From positions 6,459,716-6,523,715 of the forward strand of contig NW_023503376.1 in the NCBI RefSeq assembly GCF_014529535.1: a stretch of DNA of 64,000 bases, read 5' to 3'. The notes below the pieces were generated by a model that did no database searches, was not told the origin of the DNA, and saw only the letters and a program-made list of their open reading frames with translations. Source of the stretch: Bradysia coprophila (Eukaryota > Arthropoda > Insecta > Diptera > Sciaridae). The position numbers and the translations under genes are program-made. Of this stretch, positions 49,717-61,380 are shown piece by piece (position 1 is the stretch's first letter; the number at the start of each line of letters is the position of its first letter).

Positions 49717-50649
49717 CTACCATCTACTAGATTCTTGACCTTGACCTTGACCTTGACCTTGCACATTTCGAATAGGACCCTGTGGTCTTTCCGGAAGAGC
49801 TTGAACGTTGAATCACTAACAGTGGAATGACCCACTTGGATCCCCCTTTTTGCCCTCCTTGTTCAATACTTTGTTACTCTGTGTGTACATCGTATCAATG
49901 TATTGAACAGCGCCGGACCGCCATCCGAAATGTGGTAAACTTAAGACTAACAACAATCACCGTCGCCGGACTAAGTGACTGGACTAGCTACTTTTGTATG
50001 TATCATTCTTGCAATACAGTCCGACACAACATAATGCCGCAAGGAAAATTTACCTGTTACCTGCTTTATCATCCCACTGCATTCATTAAATTACCTGTAT
50101 TCGTCCAGTTACCTGAGTCCGTTTATAAAGCCGACTGTTCTAGCCAACGACGGGCCTACGGGTACGGTAATAACAACGTTCGTAGACCCGAAGATTGGCA
50201 GCATGGAGATGAACCGCTCGCCGGAGCCTTTGCTCGAGATGATTCTTACGTAGGGTCGAGTGGGTCAGTTTTCATACAAAATCCATGTTAGAAAGATCAT
50301 TCCTCCTTCCACAAAACATCCGTCAGCATCTCGCTTCGCTGCCATGGGCGAACGTATACCATACCGTAGCAATCTCAGCGTTTAGCATTGTGCAGTTCAC
50401 TCATTTTGCATCGCATTGTCACGGCGCCAAAGACCGACTCAACCGGCTATTCACGCAGCATTCACGCTCACACTTCACATTATTCACACACGGGACAGTT
50501 CCCGCTAACTCTAAATCGTACTCACATCCCTCGGAAACAATTTTCACCCCAAATAAACCGAGAAATTCACAAAAATTGCAGAGCGAAAAGAAAAACACGA
50601 CCGTCCATTTTCACCGCACACTAAGTCCCTCTACCATCTACTAGATTCT
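49717..50649 (-). mobile_element. Retroinsertion with 19-bp target duplication and (GGTCAA)n tail
   Basis: CTACCATCTACTAGATTCT occurs exactly at 49,717-49,735 and 50,631-50,649. The roughly 895 bp between carries a TTGACC run (49,736-49,759) at its left edge, i.e. a GGTCAA tail if read on the minus strand. Long target duplication plus a short-repeat 3' tail is the signature of target-primed reverse transcription (LINE, SINE or processed RNA). The insert is less AT-rich than its surroundings. I recognise no protein in it. Confidence 0.75.
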
Positions 50650-51139
50650 AATCATAAACTCTAGGTACCATAACAACGTTCTTTGAAAAAAAAAAAAAAA
50701 AATCCGTGGCAAAATTGTCTATAGTTAACTTCACTTCTCACTGCTACTATCAATTTTAGCCATTTTAATCCGAAACGTAATCTATCGAAAGATTTAATTT
50801 TTGAAATCTTTGAAAAAAGATTGAAATGAAATCTTTAGAAAAATTTAAAATGTTCGTAATCTTTCCAAAGATTAAACATTTAATCTGACTTTTTTCTCTG
50901 TGTGGGTAGGAAGTGAGATTAAACTTGTGACATATAAATGGAGCATGGGATATTCAGCATTTGGATATAAGTTTTCGTTTACTTACCTTCGGCCAGAAAA
51001 TGCGTCATTACTCTCTTGCTCAAAATCAGTTTTTCACATTATCTGGTCACAAGGCAAAAAGTACCGCTGTATCTTGCTGGTAAATTTTTTGTTGAGGTGT
51101 GTTGGATGCATTCCTCGACTTCAGCTCGAAATACGGTTG

Positions 51140-51249
51140 CTAGGAATCTCGCACCGCGTCATTCACAATAATTCACATTTTGACACATTTTGAATAAGGA
51201 AGATGTCACTATGTGAATTATTGTGAATGACGCGGCGCGAGATTCCTTA
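51140..51249. repeat. Palindrome with CTAGGAATCTCGC ends
   Basis: AGGAATCTCGCACCGCGTCA and TTCACAATAATTCACA are mirrored on the right side around a short loop near 51,185-51,205. A hairpin MITE. Confidence 0.8.
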
Positions 51250-51422
51250 ACACCCGAAATACAACTTCCCTACAAAAAATGTCCCAACAAGACAGTAATG
51301 CGTACTTTTTCATAATTTAAGTCTCTCAGAAGACAGTTTACCAACTATTGAGTGATTAGTGTAATATCATCTGCTATCGAAATGACGGCCTGAATAAACT
51401 GAATGAACCAATGCTCTCTAAC

Positions 51423-51583
51423 AACGCACTTCAAGCAAAAGTGCTATTAATGACAGCTGCCAAATAGAGTACTATTTTGTATGAAATTTTATCCCCACTC
51501 TTTTTACAGTGTAAAATTTTGTATGGAGCACTGTCAAGTTTCAGTACCCTATTTAGAGTACCACTTTTGCTTGAAGTGCGTTG
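51423..51583. mobile_element. hAT-type MITE, 161 bp
   Basis: AACGCACTTCAAGCAAAAGT at the left is mirrored at the right by ACTTTTGCTTGAAGTGCGTT (one gap base). TCTCTAAC flanks it at 51,415-51,422 and 51,584-51,591, an 8-bp duplication. A different family from the CTTAGAGTAATT elements. Confidence 0.85.
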
Positions 51584-51834
51584 TCTCTAACGAAAAATAA
51601 TATCAACTCGATATGATTTTGGTCTTCTATTTGACTTATGTCATAGTAAGCTTCGGTGCTGAAAACATTGATCGTTCGACCAGTAGATATTTTACACAAA
51701 TGGTGAAAAAATGGCTGTGTGTGTAACGGGTAACAAACGATAAATGCAGATCGTACTAACAACGAAATAGACACCAGCTGATACAAAACCAGCTGTTGCT
51801 AGATCGGCACACCAAAAATATTTAATCACTGTTT

Positions 51835-52077
51835 CTCTGAGAAAAGTGAGCAGTTTAATGAAATTTTCATAAACTGCTCATTGTTCTCAGAGCTGGTCAA
51901 ATTGTTACAACCAAATCTATTTTCTGTTAAAAGCTAACACATTCGTGGTCGGAATTGCGGTCGTACATTTTAGAAAAAGGATTCTGATGGAAAGATATCA
52001 TCAAAAGTAAACTAAAATCCTGTATTTAAAAATCGCCCTAATGTATGCTTTTCGGAAAAGTACCGGTGCCTCTTAAG
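51835..52077. mobile_element. Half copy of the GAGGCACCGG foldback element
   Basis: Nearly identical to 22,704-22,945, from CTCTGAGAAAAGTGAGCAG to GTACCGGTGCCTCTTAA, with few differences. The left half is missing. High identity implies recent activity. Confidence 0.88.
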
Positions 52078-52239
52078 GGTTTAATGCGACAAAAAGTCAA
52101 ACTTTCCTCCCTTTTTATAAACTGAGGCTCAACCATAAAATATTTAGTTAAAAGGTGTATTTGACAGTATCAAATAGAAATCGAGGAAGAACTCCACTTT
52201 TGTTATTTTCTAGTTTAAGAAAAATGGTCATTACATAGC

Positions 52240-52745
52240 AAGGTTGAAAAGTCGAGTTTTCTTGCGTTCGAGGCGAAGATGAGGTCAACAAAAACACAAT
52301 AAAATTCGACTTTTCAATTTGTTATCCCTTGTTATGTAATCTACTTTATAAACTAAAACACTCAATAGAAAGCTGAGCCCGTGAAACTCAAGCTGTCTTA
52401 TGGTCCCACAAATTCAAATCGTTAGAGATTAAAATTTTCCATTTTTTTTTTTACAAGACAGTAATTCTCACTTTGTTCTGTGACTCAAATGAGTGATTTA
52501 AGTTGATATATTAATGCCGAAATGTGCAATAGTATTTTACATGACTAGGGATAAAAAGATGAAAAGTAGAGTTTTCGTGTGAATTTTGTTGATCCGAGGC
52601 GAAGCCGAGGTCAATAAACACACGAAAACGAGACTCTTCACTTTTTATCCCGAGTTATGTAATGGATTTTACATGCTAAGGGCGTCGAAAGAAGTGCTTG
52701 AAACATGAAAAGTACGGTTTTCGACACATGTAGCATGTAAAAGAA
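52240..52745. repeat. Two related hairpins with TTACATrrC ends
   Basis: 52,243-52,345 pairs CATTACATAGCAAGG with CCCTTGTTATGTAATC, and TGAAAAGTCGAGTTTTC with its complement. 52,540-52,745 pairs GGGATAAAAAG with CTTTTTATCCC around CGAGGCGAAGCCGAGGTCAA, then a second hairpin built on TTTTACATGCTA. A similar AAAAGTsGAGTTTTCGyGTG block occurs at 48,420-48,480. Confidence 0.65.
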
Positions 52746-52953
52746 AGTGTTTGATGAGATTGTCATTCAGTCTCTCGAATGATATGCAATATTTTTGAGC
52801 CACCCTATAAGTAGAAGCATCTACGAAAGTAACAATAAATTGGCTGGTTTTAATGTGTGCGAAATTGACAGTTTTTAAAATTTCAATTGAGAACGGATTC
52901 GCATTAAACTGAGGTCTAAAATTAATGGATTGTGACCGTTATGTTAATCGAAC

Positions 52954-55853
52954 ATGGAGCAAATCAACAATTACACAACTCTTTGCCTGATCGACAATTT
53001 CGGATGTACCCGATCTGTCGATGATGGAACCTTATACCTTTGCTTTATTGGCAACTGTATTTTTGAGACAGCAGATCTGGGAGAACTTCTCTCGCATTTA
53101 GATGTACACAACGAAAAGTGGTTTGGATTTTGCCATTCATGTAACGATCAGATCCATGACAATAAAGTGTCCCTGCTGGTAGAGTTACAACATTGGAACA
53201 AATGCCATCGGAATGAAATTGGATTTAGCGTGGTCTTTCAGCCTGACGACAAACGGAACAAATTAAGAGAAGCGGTAGATAATGCCAGAGTGAAACTACT
53301 TGCCAGTGACGATGAGTCCGATTTTCAATTCATTTGCCTGAAACCTTGGAATAATACAGCGCCTGAAACTCAAAAGAAATGCAGGAAAATGTTGAGCAAA
53401 GGATGTCTGTACGCTTTGTACAAATGTATGGACAGAAATTGTGCGTTTTACACTTCATGCGATCAGGGTATGTTAAGCCATTTGGAATATCATGAAAAAT
53501 GTGCTGCCAATACTGCCATTGCTGAGCTGTCTTGGCTTGAGTGTGCTTATTGTGATGTCGTTAGTGACACATGTTCGTCGTTGGTTCAACATATTCGGGA
53601 AGAGCACAGATCAAGTGCATACCAATGTCCATACTGCTTTTACAGAAGCTGTACGGCATGTAACGTCCTTTATCATTTGAAAACTTTCCATGAATCTCGT
53701 GCCAGTTCAGTCCTGGTTTGTCGAGCAGCAAAGAAATTTCATCCAGCTGAGAGAACGGTCGTCCAGAAGAGTCGATCGAACTATGTTTTCCCTCTACGTT
53801 GTTCTGAAGGTAAGTTTAGAAGTTCAAAGGAAAACGGCGGGTTCTAACGCATTATATTCTGTAATGTTTTCAGTCTGCAATGAAATCACCTACCGGATGG
53901 ACTATTTCATAAATCATTTGAAGACTGCTCACGACAATCACTTTAAATGTCAATTTTGTGGATTGAACATTCCGATACTGGAAGCTATTCAGCACTTGTC
54001 GGTTCATAACATTGGAGTATATCAGTGCATATACTGCCTGTGCGGAGCAAATGACATAGATAGTATCCAGAGTCACATGTGTCACGCGCACCCAGCTCGA
54101 TTGCCATACATTTGTGTTAGGCTGACAAGAAAAAATCGAATTCTGGTTGGTGATGATGTCTGATTCAGTGTTAGTCAATCGAATTACAATTTCTGTTATC
54201 TGCATCTAGCGTGACGACGAACTAACATCGGCTGATTCAACGTTCATTTCAAAGCTGTCTCATAAAGTGCATTCGAAGTGGCTCAAAATGTGTCCATACA
54301 CTGACGAAGAATTGCTTAACAATCCGCTCGGTCTAACAACGGTAGAACCCATTCCACGTCCACCACTTGATTTCAGTGAAAATTCAAGCCTGATCGACAA
54401 TGACTTACCGTTCGATGGACAAGATGTGGTGAGTTACGACGACCTGAAAAGGGATTACTCAAACGACAACTGGAATGAATACTTCACAACAATTCGACCG
54501 ATTGACGGTATGTCGGAGAGTAAAGTGGATGTTGACGAAGGTTTTGGAGATGACACGTGTACCAATACAACGATCTCACAAATGGACAGAAGTGAACCGG
54601 ATAGTGTACCAGACGATGAAACAGATGAAAATTGTTCGGATGCTAACCTGATAATGGATGTGCCACATTTGCCCGTGGTGCATAGTGAAGAGCGCAAACC
54701 TGCGAATCGGGACAGTGGTTTGTCTATTTTGGATGATGTCTCTCAGTCAATATGTTCGTCGAGACTGGATAAACCGAAAGTGGAACCCAAGTCAACCATC
54801 GAACCATTCACAAAGTTCAGTGATCCAAAATTGCCCGACGTATTCAGGTACCGGTGTGCCTATTGTCCCAAACCGTTCATTAATCTTCAACCTGTGTACG
54901 AACACTGGTACAAAGAGCACGGCAAACCGAATGTTACGTTTATGTTCCAGGTAACCAAAATTTTTAAGTGTTGCTACTGCCGGCACTGCAACACTTACGA
55001 CGATCTGAAACGCCACTGTGAACAGAAACATCCTAAAGAAACTTTTGCCATAATCGACAAAATGAATCAAAAGAAATGCGCGCTGTGCACCAGTCTGTTC
55101 TGCAATGCTTCGACTGAACTAATCGCCGATCACTTCGAACAACATCACAATGTCGCTGGAATCAATAATACGATCAGATTGGAGAGCTATCTGACTGATG
55201 AATGGCTGGACAAAATTGTCGCCGACAAAGTTTTCCGTCGAGGTGGTCTGGTCAGCAATCAGATCATGTATGACTGTCCCTATTGCCCGACAGCAAGATG
55301 TAATGACCAATCGGAAATGGTGGCACACATTCGAAAACATTTTCTACGATTCAAATGCAACTGTTGCGACAAAACGTTCGAAAAAATCGGATTGCTGGAA
55401 AAGCATCATGCGATCACGCACGCAAAGGACAAAGCTTTGAGCGTTGTGAGTGCAAACGAAAATCTGGGTAACTACTTGGAAATGAAAATAATCTTTCCGA
55501 ATGGATTCATGCTGACGAAACGGGAGTGCGTCAACACAAGATTCGGTGCGACGGACGAACTGGTTAAAATGATTCAGGAATTGAATGGAAGCGACATGGA
55601 AATTGGTCTGGCAAAACCGGCGCAGAGAATTTCCAAACCGAATCCAATGATAACACGGTCGAAGGGAACGGCAGAGAGGGCACGGTCTTCATCATCGTCC
55701 AAACTGAATTGTGGATGTAGCGACGACGTTGATCGTAGAAAGAGTCGTTTACGTCCCAGATCGGTGGAGACAGGGAAGAAAAAGGAGTGGCCAATGATGC
55801 CATGTGGTGTCACAACGAGAAAGAGGAGCAATCAAAGCAAGACAGGAAAATGA
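52954..55853 (+). CDS. Multi-C2H2 zinc-finger protein, 3 exons
   Basis: Exons 52954-53809, 53874-54145 and 54210-55853 give 2772 nt (923 aa). Exon 1 ends GAAG/GTAAGT; exon 2 follows TTTTCAG and completes a finger (CSEVC...HLKTAH), which confirms the join. The exon 2 donor is less sure (CTG/GTTGGT chosen; GAT/GTCTGA also keeps frame). About 13 C2H2 units are visible, including CAYCD, CPYCF, CQFCG, CIYCL, CAYCPK, CCYCRH, CPYCPT and CNCCD, with H-x3-5-H ends. An acidic Ser/Asp-rich linker separates exon 2 fingers from the last five. The C-terminus is basic and Ser/Arg-rich. Probably a nuclear nucleic-acid-binding regulator. I do not recognise the orthologue. Poly(A) signal AATAAA at 55,988. Confidence 0.88.
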
Positions 55854-56451
55854 AATTCTGGTGATTCGTTTCTGACTGAATTTTATTTTTGCAACTTTTT
55901 TTTAATTTAAGAAACTTACACTCGAACCATTTAATAATTTTAAGGATACCTTATGCATAACATACCTCGCTTGTTGCCTTTGTCGTTAATAAAAAAAAGC
56001 ACGAAGCTCTGAACAAAGTCCTCTGTTTCTTTTATCGCAAATGAAAATGGAAATGACTTATACACGACTCAAGACAACCGTTCATTATGAGTATACCTAA
56101 CAACATGACCGAACACACAAAACAATGATTCCGATCATCCAAAGGGTCCTTTTGTTTTTATAATTTATTTTCTCTGCAACAATTATTATCCGTAATATAT
56201 ACACAGCTTGCATAATCGCACTACTAATATTTTGCATGTGGAGAGTAGCTGAAGAGTACAATCGGTCGACGATGCAAAATGGCGTTAGGATTTCCTAGTG
56301 TCGAAATCGTAACGATTGGTTCACCTCAGCTTTATTATACTATCGTTGAAGAAGTTGGAGATCGTAAATAAAATTTAAAAAAGAAAAATAAAATACACAT
56401 AATGATGGTGTGTAACGGGACCACTGGATCCCATCCGCAACCACGATCTCA
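55854..56451. terminator. Convergent 3' ends of the zinc-finger and RTF1 genes
   Basis: AATAAA at 55,988 serves the plus-strand gene. TTTATT at about 56,163 and 56,331 would be AATAAA on the minus strand for RTF1. About 600 bases separate the two stop codons, so the UTRs may nearly meet. Confidence 0.5.
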
Positions 56452-59400
56452 CTATATCAATCCACGCTTCTTCTTGTAGTCTTGCAGATTTAACGACCGC
56501 TTCGGTGCTGTTTCGCTCGCTTTGACGACAGGCTTTGGAAGTACATTGACAGCATTCACTGAAAAAAAAATCGATTTTATTAACCAGAGATTCTCATCAC
56601 GAACAAACCCACAACCGTTTGCACGGTGTGGTTGAATGGAATTTATTTGAATTTGGAATGCACTTTTGATGCTTTTGAATATTTTCAACCGTATAATTTG
56701 GTGTAGCGGGACCCATGGCACCCAAGGATGCAGAGGTCGTTTTTTAAAAGTGATTGGGTTAAAAATGATCGATAGAGGTTCTTCATACGATACAAACAAA
56801 AATTGGTCCACGAGGTGCAATCGAATCGTGTGCACTCGTTCAAATTTAAAAAATATGATTTTTGAAAGGTCGTGTACCCCAAGAGTTAAGTGAAAAACAT
56901 TTTCTTATTGGTCCTGTAATAGAGCCACATAAAACGAAAATTTTGAAAGTTTTTCGCTTAACACGCGTACACGACCTTACGAAAATCGTAATTTTTAAAC
57001 TTCAACCTTGCACATCATTATACGGTTAAAGGTTCGAAAATAAGTCCGATCTGATCAATAATATCCAAAAACATCCAAAGTGCACCATGTTTGTGGTTGT
57101 TCACTACACATACCTGGTGGCAACGACACATCCAAATCGATTTCAAAATCGTGCAACGAATACAAATTATTGTCGGCCGGACCAACCATTTTGCGATCGT
57201 CTTCGTTTCGCTTGCGGCCGGGAGGCGGTGGAGCCGGAATCATTGGAGTCAGTTCTTCGTACGGTTCCTTTGCACGGAACATCATTGTCGGTTTTGTGCA
57301 ACGTCTCGTAAATGGATCGTCGGCTCTCTGGCCCTTCGATGCACGCACCTCTTCCATGATTGCCTTTTCCGCTTCCAACACGTTCCGCTTGCGATTTCGA
57401 TCGTTGATGTACGAAATCAGACTGATTGAACTCGATCGACGTTTGTCCAATTCGTTGGCACGCTCTTCCAGTTCCTTAATTTCTACACTCAATTCGGCGG
57501 CCACCTCATCGTCGCCGCGTAACAGTGCAGCGTCGCGTTCCTTCATCAAACAGGTTTTTTTCATTGCATAGTTGGTTGGATGTTTGCGGAAGCGATTCTT
57601 CTCTTCGATAATTTTGTGCACATCCTCGTCCTTGAATTCGTAGACGACCGCCTCCTTGATATCTTTCACTTTTCGGTCAACTAATTCGAGTGTGGGCAGG
57701 TCAACGTCAGCGCTTTGGCACACTTTTTTCCATGCTTCAAATTCAGTGTCCGTAAAGTCGGAATTCGAAATGAACTCCAATCGGAACACTCTCTCTTGCG
57801 TGCCGTGCTTCAATCTCAATCCTTTGTTTGTTCGACATTTTCCTAAATTGTAAATTTTCGCCGTTTCAACGACACCAACCACTTCGGCGACTCTGTAGAC
57901 CGGTTTCTGGTTGTTGTTGCCAATGCTAATCCGAACGAAGCAGTTGGCCACGATGCGATCGAAAAATGGCATCGACACGAAGCGTTCCATTTTGTAACGA
58001 GACAGGCGAATTTTGTTCAATTCCTCTTTCGTTGTAATGAACACCGGCCGTTTCGATGATGTGGTTGTTTTCTTATCCTCCTCCGAATCGCTGCCAGATG
58101 AACGACTACTACTGCTGGAACGCCTGCCTGAACGTTTGTCATCACTGTCACTGCCCGAATCATCTGAATAGATATCGGACGCTTTAAGTTTTATCGACGA
58201 TTTTCCGCCACTGGACACTCCGTCGATTTCTTCTTTGTCTAGTTGTAGATCCTTTTCAGCCTGTCGTTTCGCTTCTTCTTCCTCTGTAATGTTCAAATAT
58301 GTTAAATGATGACTGAGCGGATGGGATGTGATGTGCAAACTTACCTCGCTTTTGTTTTCCTTCTCGTTTCGCCTTCAACGCAGCCATTGCGTTGCTTCTT
58401 TTGTCGTCCGTTTTATTCATTTCAACATTCTTTTTGCGTTCTTTTGATCGCTCCTTCGGATCGAAATACTCTGGTTCACTGTCCCAATTCTCCTCGGCAT
58501 CGTCATTCTTCTTTTCAGTTGCAATTGGTTTCGATACTGAAGGTACTACCTCTTTCACAACTGGTTTTTCAATGGTCATAGCTGCAGCCGCTTCGAGTCG
58601 TGCCCTTTCTTTCTTTTTCTTCTTTTGTTCCTCCTTCAATTTTTGTTCTTTCGGTGTCAGTACCTTCTCTTTACCACCGCGTTTAATGTGGCGCAGCTTC
58701 CTTTCAATTTCCCATCGCGTTTTCATTTCATCGCGTCGTTCGATTCGCTTGAAAATTTCCGTCTCACGCTCTTTTTCCGACAGACCTTCCAGTCTGACCC
58801 GATCGCTTTCGTCTCCCATTAGATTTTCATCGTAGCCGTCGTTGAATTCGGAATCCCAGCTATCCGAATCGCTGTCGGTCGCTACCTGTCCCTCTTCCAG
58901 CTCAGATTTGTCGGACTTGTCGTCTTCGGGTACAGTTGCCGTAGCAGGCTTTGCGGATGTCTGTGCTGGCTCGTCATCGGATTGTGATTCTTCTGAAGAG
59001 CTACGTGAAAACTGTAAGAGAGTGCGATGAGTGCTTGACTGCGAGGAAATGAGATTGAAAATTTTTACCTTCTTGGTGCGCTTCTTCTTACGAACTGGAC
59101 TGGCCTCATCTTTGTCCCAGTCAGATTCTGAGCCAGAATATTTCCGTGGCGAAGATGACTGTTGACGTTCTGATGCGGTTTTCTTCTTTTTCTTGGCCAG
59201 CGATAGGAATTCCTAGGCGAAACGAAAATTAGAAAATTTGCACTTGTTTGGTTGAGCAAACAAAAAAGCATTTCTGGTGAAATAGTGCGCCTACCGACGC
59301 TATTTTATTGCCAGGAAAGTTCAGCAAAAATAATTTTGAACAAAAAATTATGATTCAACAGAAGGTGGCAGTCACGAATTAGGCGTGATTATTTTGGTCA

Positions 59401-59700
59401 GACATAGATCGACTCTGTGATATTTCCCTAAACAATTTTCTAGTTGTTTGTTATGAGACGAACGGGCGGACATTTTTCAGGAAAAATTACGACGCCAAAA
59501 TATTTTTTTTTGTATAAAGCGTCGTCAAAATCGATACTAAAAATACGATTTGCCTGTGTATACAGCATACATTCCATTATGGTGGTTGTAATCAATTTTT
59601 TTTCACAAAAAAAGATGCCACATAAATAACTTACCGAGTCCAGATCCGATCCATCTTCACTGCTGTCTGAATCCAATGGTTGATTTCTCCGTTTACCCAT
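56452..59700 (-). CDS. Rtf1: RNA polymerase-associated protein RTF1, 5 exons
   Basis: Exons (minus): 59700-59635, 59212-59069, 59011-58345, 58283-57114, 56558-56452. They sum to 2154 nt (717 aa) with consistent phases, close to the usual length (about 710). The N-terminus starts [17 protein letters not shown] and is acidic and Ser-rich. Then come [14 protein letters not shown] with the Lys/Glu-rich helical histone-modification region, an acidic Ser tract, and the Plus3 domain (from about [17 protein letters not shown] through [20 protein letters not shown] and [20 protein letters not shown]). A C-terminal helical region ends [17 protein letters not shown]1 couples the Paf1 complex to Spt5 and promotes H2B ubiquitylation during elongation. 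The Plus3 core residues look intact. The last intron (555 bp) holds a hairpin element. Confidence 0.96.
56840..57003. mobile_element. Hairpin element in the RTF1 last intron
   Basis: Left arm CAAATTTAAAAAATATGATT and AAGGTCGTGTAC pair with right GTACACGACCTTACG and CGTAATTTTTAAACTT. A TTAAGTGAAAAAC / GTTTTTCGCTTAA type pair lies inside. Loop near 56,920. Confidence 0.75.
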
Positions 59701-60584
59701 TGAAAATTTGGTTCCGTTTGTTCGCGTCTATTTCAATTACAAATTAATGGATTTTCACAATTTTTACAGTCTGAGAATGGATTCACGCTTTCAAAACACT
59801 ACTCTCCACTATGAAAGCACAATGCGAAATGACAGCAGTGATGTTTGAAAAAGTTTGAAAGATTCATATGACAGTAGTACCAACATTGTAGATGCTAATG
59901 ACTGGAATGATGACAGTTACGATATTTTTTTGCAGAGACGTGATCTCGATATGATATTTGAAATGTGCGCGGTAACTTGACTCTGCAAATCAAATCTAAT
60001 CTAGTGTAGTGTATAAGGTCTATAAACGAAAATGTTTAAGCTTGTTTACAGTTAGTTACTAATTCTTTTTCATATTATAGAAAACTAAAGATCATAATAA
60101 CTAGAGATGAAGTAGCTGTCCAGCGTAGATTTTGGAGATTACTTGGGTACAACTAAATCATTCTTTGACTAATTTGGTAAAGTGGATCATCGTCATTCAA
60201 ATGACAGTACAAAACTGGTATGGCCAATCCGGCGATGGGTCTTGAACTGTGAGTGCATGTGAAAATAATATAAGAATTAGTGTTTTTCCTTCAAAAAGTT
60301 GGATTGAATCCTCGGTTTTTCTCAAATATATTTCTTTGAACCAAACTGACGATTCATTTGAACTTTTAAATATTTTCAAATGCTTAGACGAAAGTCAAAA
60401 TAAACAAAAATATTGTGTTTGCAAAATGTGTATGTGCTCTGTAGGTAATAGTTGTTTCATAGTTTCATTGGAAGTGAGTGGAAAAACGGGTTGTATGAGA
60501 TTTTTCTTGTTAATTATCTGTCGCTTATTTGAGCCAACTTCACTACTGTCATTTCAGTGTAACTGTCGTATTGTTAAGTTGGTA
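59701..60584. other. RTF1 upstream region
   Basis: Should contain the RTF1 promoter near 59,701-59,850. No coding exon is seen. The frame at 60,249-60,623 has no family motif. Confidence 0.4.
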
Positions 60585-61380
60585 CACATGAAAATAGACG
60601 CCATGCCATCAGAGAAATGTTAAGTTGGTACTCATGTGACGAGATAGAAGGAATATAAGAAAATGACAGCTGACACCTATCGGAGAGAATTCGTATTAAA
60701 TTCTCTCGCATTCTTTCCCATATATGCCAGCCTTCATTCACATGTTCCTTCTATCTCCTCGCATGGCTACCAACTGAATATATCTCTGCATGTCTTCAGA
60801 GAGATCATAACAGATGGCATTGCTTCAGCCCGCCCGACGAGTTGGAACACATGAAAATAGACGCCATGCCATCAGAGAAATGTTAAGTTGGTACTCATGT
60901 GGCGAGATAGAAGGAATATGTGAAAATGACAGCTGACACCTATCGGAAAGAATTCGTATTAAATTCTCTCGCATTCTGTACAATATATGCCAGCCTTCAT
61001 TCACATGTTCCTTCTATCTCCTCGCATGTGTACCAACTGAATGTATCTATGCATGTCTTCAGATAGATCCTAACAGATGGCATTGCTGCCGGACGCCCGA
61101 CGAGTTGGAACACATGAAAATAGACGCCATACCATCAGAGAAATGTTAAGTTGGTACTCATGTGGCGATATAGAACGAATATATGAAAATGACAGCTGAC
61201 ACCTATCGGAAAGAATTCGTATTAAATTCTCTCGCATTCTCTACCATATATGCCAGCCTGCATTCAAATGTTCCTTCTATCTCCTCGCATGTGTACGTGT
61301 ACCAACTAAATGTATCTATGCATGTCTTCAGATAAATCCTAACAGTAACAGATGACATTGCTTCCGCCCGCCCGACGAGT
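60585..61380. repeat. Three tandem 263-bp palindromic units
   Basis: CACATGAAAATAGACGCCAT starts units at 60,585, 60,848 and 61,111 (spacing exactly 263 twice). Within each unit, GTTGGTACTCATGTG and GAGATAGAAGGAA pair with TTCCTTCTATCTC and TACCAACT about 130 bases later, and AATTCGTATTAAATTCTCTC lies at the turn. Copies are over 90% alike by eye. Confidence 0.9.

Larger units (their letters stand above)
48895..50902. mobile_element. 2-kb element with CACAGAGA terminal repeats
   Basis: The left end CACAGAGAGAAATC...GATTAGATTTAAATC is mirrored by the right end GATTAAA...AATCTGACTTTTTTCTCTGTG. Motifs such as AATCTTTCrAAGATTA recur inside both arms (49,000-49,330 and 50,770-50,880). The interior holds a tRNA-like pair (49,177-49,385) and a separate retroinsertion (49,717-50,649). 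No transposase. Target duplication unclear. Confidence 0.7.

Noticed and set aside
49827..50291. 154-aa ORF (+)
   Set aside because: It lies wholly inside the retroinsertion, in the sense opposite to the inferred RNA, with no recognisable domain.
53690..54163. 157-aa independent ORF
   Set aside because: Its first part is an out-of-frame reading of exon 1 and intron 1; only the part after 53,874 is real coding sequence, as exon 2.
54267..55853. Separate zinc-finger gene starting at 54,267
   Set aside because: That start is GTG. A 64-bp intron with acceptor at 54,208-54,209 joins it in frame to the upstream fingers, so it is exon 3 of one gene.
57080..57571. 163-aa ORF (+) over RTF1
   Set aside because: It is a shadow frame of the well-supported RTF1 exon 4 on the other strand.
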